DNA from: Collinsella aerofaciens
Lineage (GTDB): Bacteria; Actinomycetota; Coriobacteriia; Coriobacteriales; Coriobacteriaceae
DNA length: 57,594 nt
Assembly: GCF_018785245.1 (NCBI RefSeq)
Contig: NZ_WQPL01000038.1
Coordinates: forward strand, 1-57,594
Direction: 5' to 3'
Of the stretch, positions 24,988 to 33,297 are shown piece by piece. A program made the position numbers and the translations under genes. The notes under the pieces were generated by a model that made no database searches, was not told the origin of the DNA, and was given only the letters and a program-made list of their open reading frames with translations. Numbering within the stretch: position 1 is the stretch's first letter; every line of letters begins with the position of its first letter.

Positions 24988-25575
24988 GTGTTTGGTATTG
25001 GAGAGGGTGAGCTCGCGATCATCGTGGTCTTCGGCTTTTTGCTGTTTGGCCCGGATAAGCTCCCACAGATGGGCCGCACGATCGGCCGTGCCATCCGTCA
25101 GTTCCGCGAGACGCAGGAGAAGATGACGGCCGTTGTTCAGTCCGAGATAATCGATCCGGTGAGCGAGGCCGCGTCGGCCCCGGTCAAGCCCAAGAAGGCT
25201 GCCGTCGATGACGATTCCGATGCGGACAAGGATGCCGCCGAGACGGCAGCGCCCGCCAAGAAGGAGACCTTTGCCGAGCGTCGCGCCCGTCTTGCTGCCG
25301 AGAAGGCTGCGAGCGAGGCTGCCGCCGAGGGCGAGGGTGCTGCTGAGGAGTCCGAGGCCGAGGGTGCCGAGCCTGCCGCTGCCGCTGAGCCTGTCGTCGA
25401 GCCTGAGCCTGCTGCAGAACCGGAGCCCGAGCCCGAGCCGGCAGAGCCCACGACGGCCGACCTCTACGCCCGTCGTCCCCGCAAGCGCAAGGCCGTCGTC
25501 GACCAACTTGCCCGCGAGCTCGAGGCCGAGGACGACGCCGCTGCCGCCGATGCACCGAAGGGAGGCGATGAGTAA
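24988..25575 (+). CDS. tatB: TatA/TatB-family twin-arginine translocase protein
   Basis: The GTG start at 24988, with GGAGG 5 nt upstream, gives MFGIGEGELAIIVVFGFLLF, the single N-terminal membrane helix of Tat proteins, followed by GPDKLPQMGRTIGRAIRQFRE, the hallmark hinge and amphipathic helix. Beyond residue 60 comes a long Ala/Glu/Pro-rich tail with a PEP-like repeat, as in many actinobacterial TatB proteins. The product works with TatC, whose gene overlaps by one base, to export folded proteins. Whether it acts as TatA or TatB cannot be settled; its 195-residue length favours TatB. An earlier in-frame ATG (24943) lacks a ribosome site. Confidence 0.9.
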   Translation: MFGIGEGELAIIVVFGFLLFGPDKLPQMGRTIGRAIRQFRETQEKMTAVVQSEIIDPVSEAASAPVKPKKAAVDDDSDADKDAAETAAPAKKETFAERRARLAAEKAASEAAAEGEGAAEESEAEGAEPAAAAEPVVEPEPAAEPEPEPEPAEPTTADLYARRPRKRKAVVDQLARELEAEDDAAAADAPKGGDE

Positions 25576-26366
25576 TGCCTATCGGACCTGCGCGTATGCC
25601 GCTCTTCGATCACCTGGGAGAGCTCCGTCGCCGCCTGACCATCGTGGTCGTGTCGGTGTTTGCCGCCGCTATCGTGCTGTATTTCGCCACGCCTGTTGTG
25701 CTCGACATCCTGGAAGATCCCATCCGCTCCTTTGTGCCGGACGGTAAGTTCTACATCACTACCACGCTCGGCGGCTTTGGCTTGCGCTTCTCGCTGGCCA
25801 TCAAGATGGCCGTTGTCATGTGCACGCCCATGATCATCTGGCAGATCTTGGCGTTTTTCTTGCCGGCGCTTCGCCCCAACGAGCGCAAGTGGGTCGTGCC
25901 CACGGTGCTCGCCTCGACGGTGTTGTTCTTCCTGGGCGCTATCTTTTGCTACTTCATCATCATCCCTGCAGGCTTTGAGTGGCTCATCGGCGAGACCTCG
26001 GCCGTCGCTACGGCGCTGCCCGACCTGGAGAACTACGTCAACATGGAGCTGCTCTTTATGATCGGCTTTGGTGTGGCGTTTGAGTTGCCGCTCATCATCT
26101 TCTACCTGTCTGTTTTCCACATCGTGTCCTACGCGGCCTTCCGCAGCGCCTGGCGCTACGTGTACGTGGGCCTGCTCGTGGGTTCTGCTGTGATCACGCC
26201 CGACGGCTCGCCCGTTACGCTGGGCCTCATGTATGGCGCTCTGCTCTCGCTCTACGAGATTTCGCTTGCCATCGCTCGCGTGGTCATTACCGCGCGCGAG
26301 GGCAAGGAGGGCCTGTTTGTGAGTCGTCTGGACCTGTTCTCGGACGATGAGGACGACGAGGAGTAA
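25575..26366 (+). CDS. tatC: Sec-independent protein translocase TatC
   Basis: TatC is the twin-arginine signal receptor in the membrane. This 263-residue protein begins with the conserved FDHLGELRRRL and has about six membrane helices, including FFLPALRPNERKW and the SAVITPDGSPVTLG segment of the last loops. It overlaps the preceding gene by one base (TAATG), with GGAGG 10 nt upstream, so expression is coupled. The tail ends in DDEDDEE. Only hypA and hypB follow, which hints at an exported metalloenzyme such as a hydrogenase as one cargo. Confidence 0.96.
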   Translation: MPIGPARMPLFDHLGELRRRLTIVVVSVFAAAIVLYFATPVVLDILEDPIRSFVPDGKFYITTTLGGFGLRFSLAIKMAVVMCTPMIIWQILAFFLPALRPNERKWVVPTVLASTVLFFLGAIFCYFIIIPAGFEWLIGETSAVATALPDLENYVNMELLFMIGFGVAFELPLIIFYLSVFHIVSYAAFRSAWRYVYVGLLVGSAVITPDGSPVTLGLMYGALLSLYEISLAIARVVITAREGKEGLFVSRLDLFSDDEDDEE

Positions 26367-26372
26367 ATCGGT

Positions 26373-26729
26373 ATGCACGAGGTTGGCATTGTCAACGGCA
26401 TACTCGATACAGTGATTCGCGCGGCGCGTGGGGCGGGGGCCTCGCGCGCCGTTTTGGTAACGCTGCGTATCGGGGATATGACCGAGGTCGTGCGCGAGGC
26501 GCTCGACTTTGCCTGGGAGACGTTTCGCGACGAGGACCCGCTCACGCGCGGCTGCGAGCTTGCCGTGGAGGAAGTCCATCCACAAAGCGAGTGCCTGGAC
26601 TGCGGCGAGGTCTTTGATCACGACCGTTTCCATTGCCGCTGCCCCCAATGTGGCGGCGCCAACGTGCGCCTACTGCACGGCCGCGAGCTCGATATCGCGA
26701 GTATCGAAATCGAAACCCCCGACGATTAG
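26373..26729 (+). CDS. hypA: Hydrogenase nickel-insertion protein HypA
   Basis: HypA carries nickel to [NiFe] hydrogenase or urease. The N-terminal nickel site MHE (His2) is intact, and the zinc finger has C74, C77, C90 and C93 in ECLDCGEV...CRCPQCGG. Its 118 residues are normal. It follows tatC by 6 nt and precedes hypB by 55 nt. No hydrogenase structural gene and no hypC/D/E/F are in the window. Confidence 0.93.
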   Translation: MHEVGIVNGILDTVIRAARGAGASRAVLVTLRIGDMTEVVREALDFAWETFRDEDPLTRGCELAVEEVHPQSECLDCGEVFDHDRFHCRCPQCGGANVRLLHGRELDIASIEIETPDD

Positions 26730-26784
26730 CCCGCTAGCCATCTGGTGATGGGGTATAAAGGGGCCAAAGTAAGGAGTGCCGAGT

Positions 26785-27468
26785 ATGGCCGAGAAAACGA
26801 TTGATATCGCGTCGCCGATTCTGTCGCGCAATGAGCGCCTGGCAGATCAACTGCGTCAACGATTTAATGAGACAAACACTTATGTGATCAACGTCTTGTC
26901 GAGTCCCGGTTCGGGCAAGACCACTACGATCCTGGGCACCAACGAGCGCCTGCGCGACAAGGCCGGCTTGCGCTGCGCCGTCATCGAGGGCGACATCGCC
27001 TCGGACGTCGACGCCATCACCATGAAGGAAGCCGGCATGCCTGCCATCCAGATCAACACGGGCGGCCTGTGCCACCTCGAGGGCAACATGATCATGGAGG
27101 CCGTTGACGCGTTCGACCAGGCCGTGGGTCTGGAAAACATCGACGTCATCTTTATCGAAAACGTGGGTAACCTGGTCTGCCCAGTCGACTTTGACCTGGG
27201 TGAGAACCTGTCCATCATGATCCTCTCGGTGCCCGAGGGCGACGACAAGCCCATCAAGTACCCGGGCATCTTCCAGCACGCTGGCGCGCAGCTGCTCAAC
27301 AAGGTCGACGTGGCTCCGGCTTTCGATTTTGACATGGATAGGTATACTAAGACACTCGATGACCTCAATCCGCAGGCGCCGCGGTTTGCCGTGAGCGCGC
27401 GCAAGGGCGAGGGCATGGATGCCTGGTGCGATTGGCTCATCGGGCAGATTGAGCAAGCAAGGGCGTAA
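26785..27468 (+). CDS. hypB: Hydrogenase nickel GTPase HypB
   Basis: HypB is a dimeric GTPase that loads nickel with HypA. It has the P-loop SSPGSGKTT (39-47), the Mg-binding IEGDIASDVDA, the metal-site pair C96-H97 in GGLCHLEGN, and a NKVDVAP base-recognition motif. The N-terminal His-rich nickel store and CxxCGC leader of some HypB proteins are absent. ATG 26785 has AAGGAG (26771-26776) 8 nt upstream and is preferred to a GTG at 26776 that lies inside that site. It is operonic with hypA. Confidence 0.94.
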   Translation: MAEKTIDIASPILSRNERLADQLRQRFNETNTYVINVLSSPGSGKTTTILGTNERLRDKAGLRCAVIEGDIASDVDAITMKEAGMPAIQINTGGLCHLEGNMIMEAVDAFDQAVGLENIDVIFIENVGNLVCPVDFDLGENLSIMILSVPEGDDKPIKYPGIFQHAGAQLLNKVDVAPAFDFDMDRYTKTLDDLNPQAPRFAVSARKGEGMDAWCDWLIGQIEQARA

Positions 27469-27522
27469 GTCGGCCGCCATACGGGCGGGCGTAGCCGCAG
27501 AGATACGAGATAGGAGCCTCTT

Positions 27523-30117
27523 TTGAAGCTCATCATCGCCGAGAAAAACGACGCCGCGCGTCAGATTGCCGAGCGTCTGTCCACGGGCAAGCCCAAAAAG
27601 GACAAGGTGTACAACACCGCCATCTACCGTTTTGAGTGGAAGGGCGAGGAGTGCGTGACCATCGGCCTTGCCGGTCACATCCTAGCGCCCGATTTTTGCG
27701 ACAGCGTGCTGTTCGATAAAAAGCTGGGCTGGTATTCGGTCACCGAGGACGGCGAGATGCTGCCGGCCGACATACCCGATGGCCTGGCGCGTCCGCCCTA
27801 CGACACCAAGCGCAAGCCGTTTCTTGCCGATGGCATCTCAATCAAGGGCTGGAAACTCGAGAGCCTGCCTTACCTCACCTGGGCGCCCGTCATTAAGCTA
27901 CCGGCCGAGAAGGAACTCATTCGTTCGCTCAAGAACCTCGCCAAGAAGTCCGACAGTGTCATCATCGCCACGGACTTCGATCGCGAGGGCGAGCTGATCG
28001 GTTCGGACGCCCTCAACAAGGTGCGCGAGGTTGCGCCCGACCTGCCGGTCGCCCGCGCCCAGTATTCTTCGTTTACCAAGGCCGAGATCACGCAGGCCTT
28101 CGATAATCTCGTCTCGCTCGACCAGAATCTGGCCGACGCCGGCGAGAGCCGCCAGCACATCGACCTCATTTGGGGTGCGGTGCTCACGCGCTACCTGACG
28201 CTCGCCAAGTTTGGCGGCTTTGGTAACGTGCGCTCTGCCGGCCGTGTGCAGACGCCGACGCTTGCCCTGGTGGTCGAGCGCGAGCGCGAGCGCATGGCGT
28301 TTGTGCCCGAGGACTATTGGCAGATCCGCGGCATGGGCGCCGCACAGGGTGCTGCCGAGGACGACCGCTTTAAGATTGCGCACAAGACGGCGCGCTTTAC
28401 CGACAAGGATGCTGCCGAGACAGCGTACGGCCACGTTGACGGCGTTGCGACGGCAACCGTCGCCGCGGTGACCAAGCGTTCGCGCAAGCAGCAGCCGCCC
28501 ACGCCGTTTGCGACCACCTCGCTGCAGGCTGCCGCCGCAGCCGAGGGCATCTCACCTGCGCGTACCATGCGCATCGCCGAGTCCCTCTACATGGCCGGTC
28601 TCATCAGCTACCCGCGTGTCGACAATACCGTGTACCCTGCGACGCTTGATCTGGGCGCCGTGGTGAGCGACCTTGCAAAGATCAACCCGGCGCTGGCGCC
28701 CGTATGCAAAAAGGTCCTCGCCGGCCCCATGAAGCCCACGCGCGGCAAGGTCGAGACCACCGACCACCCGCCTATCTATCCCACGGGCGAGGGCGATCCG
28801 TCCACGCTCGACGGCGGTCAGCGCAAGCTCTACGACCTCATCGCCCGTCGCTTCCTGGCGACGCTTATGGGTCCTGCGACCATTGAGAACACCAAGCTCG
28901 AGCTCGACGTCAACGGCGAGCCGTTCGTGGCCTCGGGTGACGTGCTCGTGACCCCTGGCTTCCGCGAGGCCTATCCGTACGGCCTTAAGCGCGATGAGCA
29001 GATGCCGCCGCTGGAGCAGGGCGATACGGTCGACGTGTTCGACATTAAGCTCGAGGCCAAGCAGACCGAGCCGCCCGCGCGCTACAGCCAGGGCAAGCTC
29101 GTGCAGGAGATGGAAAAGCGCGGCCTGGGCACCAAGTCCACGCGCGCGAGCATCATCGAGCGCCTGTACGCCGTGCGCTACCTCAAAAACGATCCCGTGG
29201 AGCCGAGTCAGCTGGGCATCGCCATCATCGATGCACTGACGCAGTTTGCCCCGCGCATCACGAGCCCCGATATGACCAGCGAGCTCGATGGCGACATGAC
29301 CCGCGTGGAGCGCGGCGAGGATACCGAAGAGCATGTCGTGACGCACTCGCGCGCGCTGCTGGCCGGCGTGCTCGACGAGCTGCTCAAGCACACGCAGGAG
29401 CTGGGCGACGCCATCAGCGACGCCGTCACGGCCGATGCGCGCGTGGGCGCTTGCCCCAAGTGCGGCAAGGACCTGGTTATGAAGACGAGTGCCAAGACCC
29501 GCGGCAGCTTTATCGGCTGCATGGGCTGGCCCGACTGCGACGTGACCTATCCGGTGCCGAGCGGCGTCAAGGTAAGCCCGCTCGAGGGCGAGGCGGCCGT
29601 GTGCCCCGAGTGTGGCGCGCCGCGCATTAAGTGCCAGCCGTTCCGCCAGAAGGCTTTCGAGATCTGCGTGAACCCGACGTGCCCCACCAACTACGAGCCT
29701 GACCTTAAGGTGGGCGAGTGCAAAGTGTGCGCCGAGGCCGGGCGTCACGGTGACTTGATTGCGCACAAGAGCGAGAAGAGCGGCAAGCGCTTTATCCGCT
29801 GCACCAACTACGATGACTGCGGCGTGAGCTATCCTCTACCGGCGCGCGGTAAGCTCGAGGCGACGGGTGAGACCTGCCCCGAGTGCGGCGCCCCCATCGT
29901 GGTGGTCAACACGGCGCGCGGCCCGTGGCGTATCTGCGTCAACATGGACTGTCCGACCAAGGAGAAGAAGCCGGCCCGCGGCCGCAAGACTACGACCAAG
30001 GCGAGCACGGCCAAGAAGGCGACGGCGGCCAAGAAGACGACGGCCAAGAAAGCAACTGCCGCCAAGAAGACGACCGCGAAGAAGTCGACTACCAAGAAAG
30101 CAGCCGCCGACAAGTAA
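27523..30117 (+). CDS. topA: DNA topoisomerase I, archaeal-type IA enzyme
   Basis: The enzyme relaxes negatively supercoiled DNA. The TTG start has AGGAG 6 nt upstream and gives MKLIIAEKNDAARQIAERL, the Toprim opening. The acidic Toprim motif is ATDFDREGELIG, and the catalytic Tyr lies in GLISYPRVDNT. The segment AGESRQHIDLIWGAVLTRYL and the YPR active site look like archaeal topoisomerase I rather than bacterial TopA (YMRTDS). Three C-terminal zinc ribbons follow (CPKCGKDL, CPECGAPR, CPECGAPI), then a Lys/Ala/Thr-rich tail of about 40 residues like those of actinobacterial TopA. At 864 residues it is a typical size. It is monocistronic, with a strong bidirectional terminator. Confidence 0.95.
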   Translation: MKLIIAEKNDAARQIAERLSTGKPKKDKVYNTAIYRFEWKGEECVTIGLAGHILAPDFCDSVLFDKKLGWYSVTEDGEMLPADIPDGLARPPYDTKRKPFLADGISIKGWKLESLPYLTWAPVIKLPAEKELIRSLKNLAKKSDSVIIATDFDREGELIGSDALNKVREVAPDLPVARAQYSSFTKAEITQAFDNLVSLDQNLADAGESRQHIDLIWGAVLTRYLTLAKFGGFGNVRSAGRVQTPTLALVVERERERMAFVPEDYWQIRGMGAAQGAAEDDRFKIAHKTARFTDKDAAETAYGHVDGVATATVAAVTKRSRKQQPPTPFATTSLQAAAAAEGISPARTMRIAESLYMAGLISYPRVDNTVYPATLDLGAVVSDLAKINPALAPVCKKVLAGPMKPTRGKVETTDHPPIYPTGEGDPSTLDGGQRKLYDLIARRFLATLMGPATIENTKLELDVNGEPFVASGDVLVTPGFREAYPYGLKRDEQMPPLEQGDTVDVFDIKLEAKQTEPPARYSQGKLVQEMEKRGLGTKSTRASIIERLYAVRYLKNDPVEPSQLGIAIIDALTQFAPRITSPDMTSELDGDMTRVERGEDTEEHVVTHSRALLAGVLDELLKHTQELGDAISDAVTADARVGACPKCGKDLVMKTSAKTRGSFIGCMGWPDCDVTYPVPSGVKVSPLEGEAAVCPECGAPRIKCQPFRQKAFEICVNPTCPTNYEPDLKVGECKVCAEAGRHGDLIAHKSEKSGKRFIRCTNYDDCGVSYPLPARGKLEATGETCPECGAPIVVVNTARGPWRICVNMDCPTKEKKPARGRKTTTKASTAKKATAAKKTTAKKATAAKKTTAKKSTTKKAAADK

Positions 30118-30140
30118 CGGCGCAGTCGAAACATTGCCCA

Positions 30141-30182
30141 AAAAAAACGAGCGAGGACCCCACGATCCTCGCTCGTTTTTTG
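30141..30182. terminator. Bidirectional terminator after topA
   Basis: AAAAAAACGAGCGAGGA (30141-30157) pairs with TCCTCGCTCGTTTTTT (30166-30181). It serves topA and the opposing zinc-ribbon gene. Confidence 0.9.
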
Positions 30183-30183
30183 A

Positions 30184-30241
30184 CCGGCAGGTAGGGACGT
30201 TCCTTTTCTGCCGGCAGTTTAGGAACGTCCCTAACTGCCGG
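30184..30241. repeat. Twin REP-like hairpins sharing CCGGCAG stems
   Basis: CCGGCAG (30184-30190) pairs with CTGCCGG (30208-30214); a second hairpin pairs 30211-30217 with 30235-30241. The first loop has GGGACGTTCC and the second its complement GGAACGTCCC, so two REP-like units lie head to head. Confidence 0.65.
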
Positions 30242-30259
30242 CTCGGGAACGACAAAGCG

Positions 30260-31243
30260 CTAGTTCACTTCGACGGGTTTGGCGCCGGGATAGCGCTCCT
30301 CAAAGTCTAGGCGATACTTATTGTCATTGGTGCCCGCCACGTTGTCGCGCGACAGCGGCGCCACGATCTCATTCTTGTGGTCCGCAGGCTTGGCGTATTT
30401 CAGGCTGATCTCCCAGGCATCACAGATTGCGTCAATGCGGTGATCCAGGTCGTCGTACAGGGCGATGATGTCCTTCCAGGAGCTATAGTTCTTGGAGCTC
30501 GTCGGGACGTCTAGGTCCTCGACGATGTCGTAATACTGCTCGATGGTGTCCTCTGTGCGCTCGGCGACGTCGGCGAGATTTTGACGGGTGGTCCGATCCT
30601 CTTCCAGATAGCTGCCGTTGAAGTTCTGCGCGCAGCCACGGACGTAGTTGTCGAGGTCTTCGAGCAAGTCGTAGTATTCGCTCAGGCGACGGTAGAGGTT
30701 CTGCTCGGAGAGCGTTGCTTCGCCGCCATCCTCGTCGTCATCGTCATCATCGTCGTACAGGCTGTTGGGATCGCCGAGAGGCTTTAGGTCATCGTCGTCG
30801 ACGTCATGGTGCAGCTTAGCTACCTCGGCAGTCGTCTGCGTGGCGGCGCTGTCGAAAGGCTTGATCACAAAGAAAACGACCAGGGCGATGATGATCGCCA
30901 CCAGCACAACGATAACGGCGATAAGCGGCCCGGCGCCGCTCTTTTTGGGAGCGGGGGTCTGTGGCGAAGCGGGCGCGTATGCGGGAGCCGGCTGCTGTTG
31001 GGGCGAGCCGCTCGCGATGGGTATGCGCTGCGTGGTCTCGACGGCCGCGGGGCTTGCGGCGGGGTCGGGGCGATAGGCGAGGGGGTCGTCCGCCTTGGCT
31101 TGCGGCGCATCAAGGGAGCCGGTCTGCTCAAAAGCGGGCTGGCTATCGCTCGCGGTTGTTTGCTCAACGGGTGCACCGCACGAGGTGCAGAACTTGGCAT
31201 TATCTGCAAGAAGCTTGCCGCACGAGGCGCAATACCGAGACAT
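30260..31243 (-). CDS. Zinc-ribbon membrane protein
   Basis: The 327-residue protein starts with a double-Cys zinc ribbon RYCASCGKLLADNAKFCTSCGAP, then a Pro/Ala-rich linker, one membrane helix (GPLIAVIVVLVAIIIALVVF, about 115-140), an acidic Asp/Glu run, and a C-terminal domain outside the membrane. Zinc-ribbon plus TM plus extracytoplasmic domain is a common arrangement in gut Gram-positives, but function is unknown. ATG 31243 has GAAAGGAG 6 nt upstream on the minus strand. It is transcribed alone, divergent from tmk. Confidence 0.82.
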   Translation of the reverse strand: MSRYCASCGKLLADNAKFCTSCGAPVEQTTASDSQPAFEQTGSLDAPQAKADDPLAYRPDPAASPAAVETTQRIPIASGSPQQQPAPAYAPASPQTPAPKKSGAGPLIAVIVVLVAIIIALVVFFVIKPFDSAATQTTAEVAKLHHDVDDDDLKPLGDPNSLYDDDDDDDEDGGEATLSEQNLYRRLSEYYDLLEDLDNYVRGCAQNFNGSYLEEDRTTRQNLADVAERTEDTIEQYYDIVEDLDVPTSSKNYSSWKDIIALYDDLDHRIDAICDAWEISLKYAKPADHKNEIVAPLSRDNVAGTNDNKYRLDFEERYPGAKPVEVN

Positions 31244-31311
31244 TGCCACTCCTTTCGCCACATTTCAATGCAATACGACGATTATACCCAGCGTCCAAAA
31301 TTCCCCATCAT

Positions 31312-31380
31312 AAGTTGCGGTGAAATAGGGACTGTTTGGCGGTCTCAGAGCTTCAATCAGTCCCTATTTCACCGCAACTT
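31312..31380. repeat. 23-bp perfect inverted repeat
   Basis: Arms 31312-31334 and 31358-31380 are perfect complements (starting AAGTTGCGGTGAAATAGG) with a 23-nt loop. Each arm ends in GGGACTG or its complement CAGTCCC, the GGGAC motif of the other dispersed palindromes. It lies in the divergent zinc-ribbon/tmk promoter region. Confidence 0.7.
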
Positions 31381-31424
31381 TGGAAAGGCACCTTTAGCCA
31401 TTGGGGACGCACCGAGCACTGGGG

Positions 31425-31430
31425 TATCAT
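31425..31430 (+). promoter_or_regulatory. -10 box of the tmk operon
   Basis: GGGGTATCATGG carries the -10-like TATCAT 54 nt before tmk. The comF promoter has the same GGGGTATCAT context (35030-35039). No good -35 is seen in either. Confidence 0.4.
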
Positions 31431-31484
31431 GGCTTGGTTGATATATATCTGCATTTACGCGCCTTGTAGGAAGGGGCTGCGCCC

Positions 31485-32168
31485 ATGGCTTTTGAGCCCG
31501 CTCAACATAGCTTCATTACGCTCGAGGGCGTCGATGGCGCCGGCAAGTCCACGCAGGCGCGCCTGCTTGCCCGCGCTCTTGAACTCGCTGGCTACCAGGT
31601 TGTGAGCCTGCGCGAGCCGGGCGGTACCGCCATCAGCGAAAAGATCCGTGCTCTGCTGCTCGACCCCGCCAATACAGCGATGGGCGACACCTGCGAGTTG
31701 TTGCTCTACGAGGCGGCGCGCGCTCAGTTGGTGCACGAGGTCATCGTGCCCGCCCTTGCTGTCGGTAAGGTGGTCCTGTGCGACCGCTTCTACGATTCCA
31801 CGACCTGCTATCAGGCGTTTGCCGACGGCCTCGATCGCCAGATGGTGCGCGATGCCAACAACCTGGCCGTTGCGGGGACGCACCCGGCGCTCACACTCGT
31901 CTACCACATCACGCCCGAGCAGGCGGCGCTGCGCATGGCAGCCCGTGGCGCGGCAGATCGCATGGAGGCTAAGGGCATGGCCTTCCAAGAGCGTGTCTAC
32001 CAGGGTTTTTGCGCAATTGCCGCCGAGGAGCCAAACCGCGTAAAGCTCATCGACGCCACTGCGACCGTCGAGGAAGTCTTCGAGAAGACGGTTGAGCAGG
32101 TTCGCGTCTACGGCCTCGACATTTCCCAGGACGCCGTCACCGCCGCGCTTGCCAAGGGGGCCGAGTAA
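31485..32168 (+). CDS. tmk: Thymidylate kinase
   Basis: The enzyme phosphorylates dTMP to dTDP. The P-loop GVDGAGKST is at about residues 15-23, the DR(Y/H) motif is DRFYDST, and the substrate segment REPGGTAISEKIR is clear; 227 residues is normal. It leads a tmk-holB-ricT group known from Gram-positives. The holB start lies one base after the tmk stop, which implies coupling. AGGAAGG is the ribosome site. Confidence 0.95.
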   Translation: MAFEPAQHSFITLEGVDGAGKSTQARLLARALELAGYQVVSLREPGGTAISEKIRALLLDPANTAMGDTCELLLYEAARAQLVHEVIVPALAVGKVVLCDRFYDSTTCYQAFADGLDRQMVRDANNLAVAGTHPALTLVYHITPEQAALRMAARGAADRMEAKGMAFQERVYQGFCAIAAEEPNRVKLIDATATVEEVFEKTVEQVRVYGLDISQDAVTAALAKGAE

Positions 32169-32169
32169 C

Positions 32170-33297
32170 ATGGCCCCCGCTCAGGCAAGTCTGCTGGCCA
32201 AGCTCGACACCCAACAGCGCGTGCGCGACTTTTTGACCAACGCCATCGCAAGCGGCCGCGCATCGCACGCCTACCTGTTCTTGGGCGCGCCCGGCGCCGG
32301 TAAGCTTGACGCCGCATGGGCGCTTGCCCAGGCATTCCTGTGCGAGCGGGACGGCTGTGGCTCGTGCGACAGCTGCGTGCGCGTCGCCCGCCATACGCAT
32401 CCCGACGTGCACTATTACACGCCCGAAAGTGCTACGGGCTACCTCATCGCGCAGACCCGCGAGCTGCTCGACGACGTGCCCCTGGCGCCCATCCGCGCCA
32501 AGGCAAAGGTTTATATCATCGACCGTGCCGAGCAGCTGCGCGCCAACACCGCCAACGCGCTGCTCAAAACGCTCGAGGAGCCGCCCGAGGGCGTCATGTT
32601 CATCCTGTTGGGTACCTCGGCCGACGTGATGCTGCCCACTATCGTGAGTCGTTGCCAGTGCGTGCCGTTTCGGCTGGTATCGCCCGCCGTCGCCGCGCAG
32701 GCCGTGAGCCGCGCCACCGGTCAGGACCCTGCGCGTTGCCGCATGGCCGTCGCCGTGGCGGGAAGCCCCACGCGTGGCATCGAGTTCCTCAAGAGCGCCG
32801 AGCGCCAGGACGCCCGCCGTCAGATGGTTCGCGCCATCGATTCGCTTATCGCCGCCGACGAGGCCGACGTGCTCAGCCGCGCCAAGTCACTCATCGTCGC
32901 CGTTAAGGCGCCGCTCGCCGAGGTCAAGTCCACGCAGGAAAAGGTGCTCGAGCAAAACGCCGACTACCTGTCGCGTGGAGCATTGAAGCAGCTTGAGGAC
33001 CGCAACAAGCGCGAACTCAACGCGCGCGAGCGTTCGGGTATTATGGAAGCGCTGGCGAGCGCGCGGACGCTCATGCGCGACGTGCTTCTGACGCTTCGGG
33101 ACGAGGCGGCAGACGTTGTGAACGAGGACGTGCGCGACACGATCGGGCGGCTTGCCGCCGCGACGAATGTTGCGGGTGCCACGCGGGCGCTCGAGGCGGT
33201 CGCAACCGCCGAGCGCAACATCGCCAGAAACGTTACTCCCCAGCTGGCCATCGAGGTCATGCTGTTCGATATCAGGAAGGCACTGAAATGCCGTTAG
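32170..33297 (+). CDS. holB: DNA polymerase III delta prime subunit
   Basis: This clamp-loader subunit has GAPGAGKLDAAWALAQAF (P-loop with Leu in place of the usual Thr/Ser), a zinc module with cysteines in CERDGCGSCDSC, and the sensor segment NTANALLKTLEEPPEG. ATG 32170 lies just after the tmk stop; the longer in-frame reading from 32092 would overlap tmk. Its 375 residues are slightly longer than E. coli HolB. It overlaps ricT by 10 nt, so translation of the three genes is probably linked. Confidence 0.93.
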   Translation: MAPAQASLLAKLDTQQRVRDFLTNAIASGRASHAYLFLGAPGAGKLDAAWALAQAFLCERDGCGSCDSCVRVARHTHPDVHYYTPESATGYLIAQTRELLDDVPLAPIRAKAKVYIIDRAEQLRANTANALLKTLEEPPEGVMFILLGTSADVMLPTIVSRCQCVPFRLVSPAVAAQAVSRATGQDPARCRMAVAVAGSPTRGIEFLKSAERQDARRQMVRAIDSLIAADEADVLSRAKSLIVAVKAPLAEVKSTQEKVLEQNADYLSRGALKQLEDRNKRELNARERSGIMEALASARTLMRDVLLTLRDEAADVVNEDVRDTIGRLAAATNVAGATRALEAVATAERNIARNVTPQLAIEVMLFDIRKALKCR

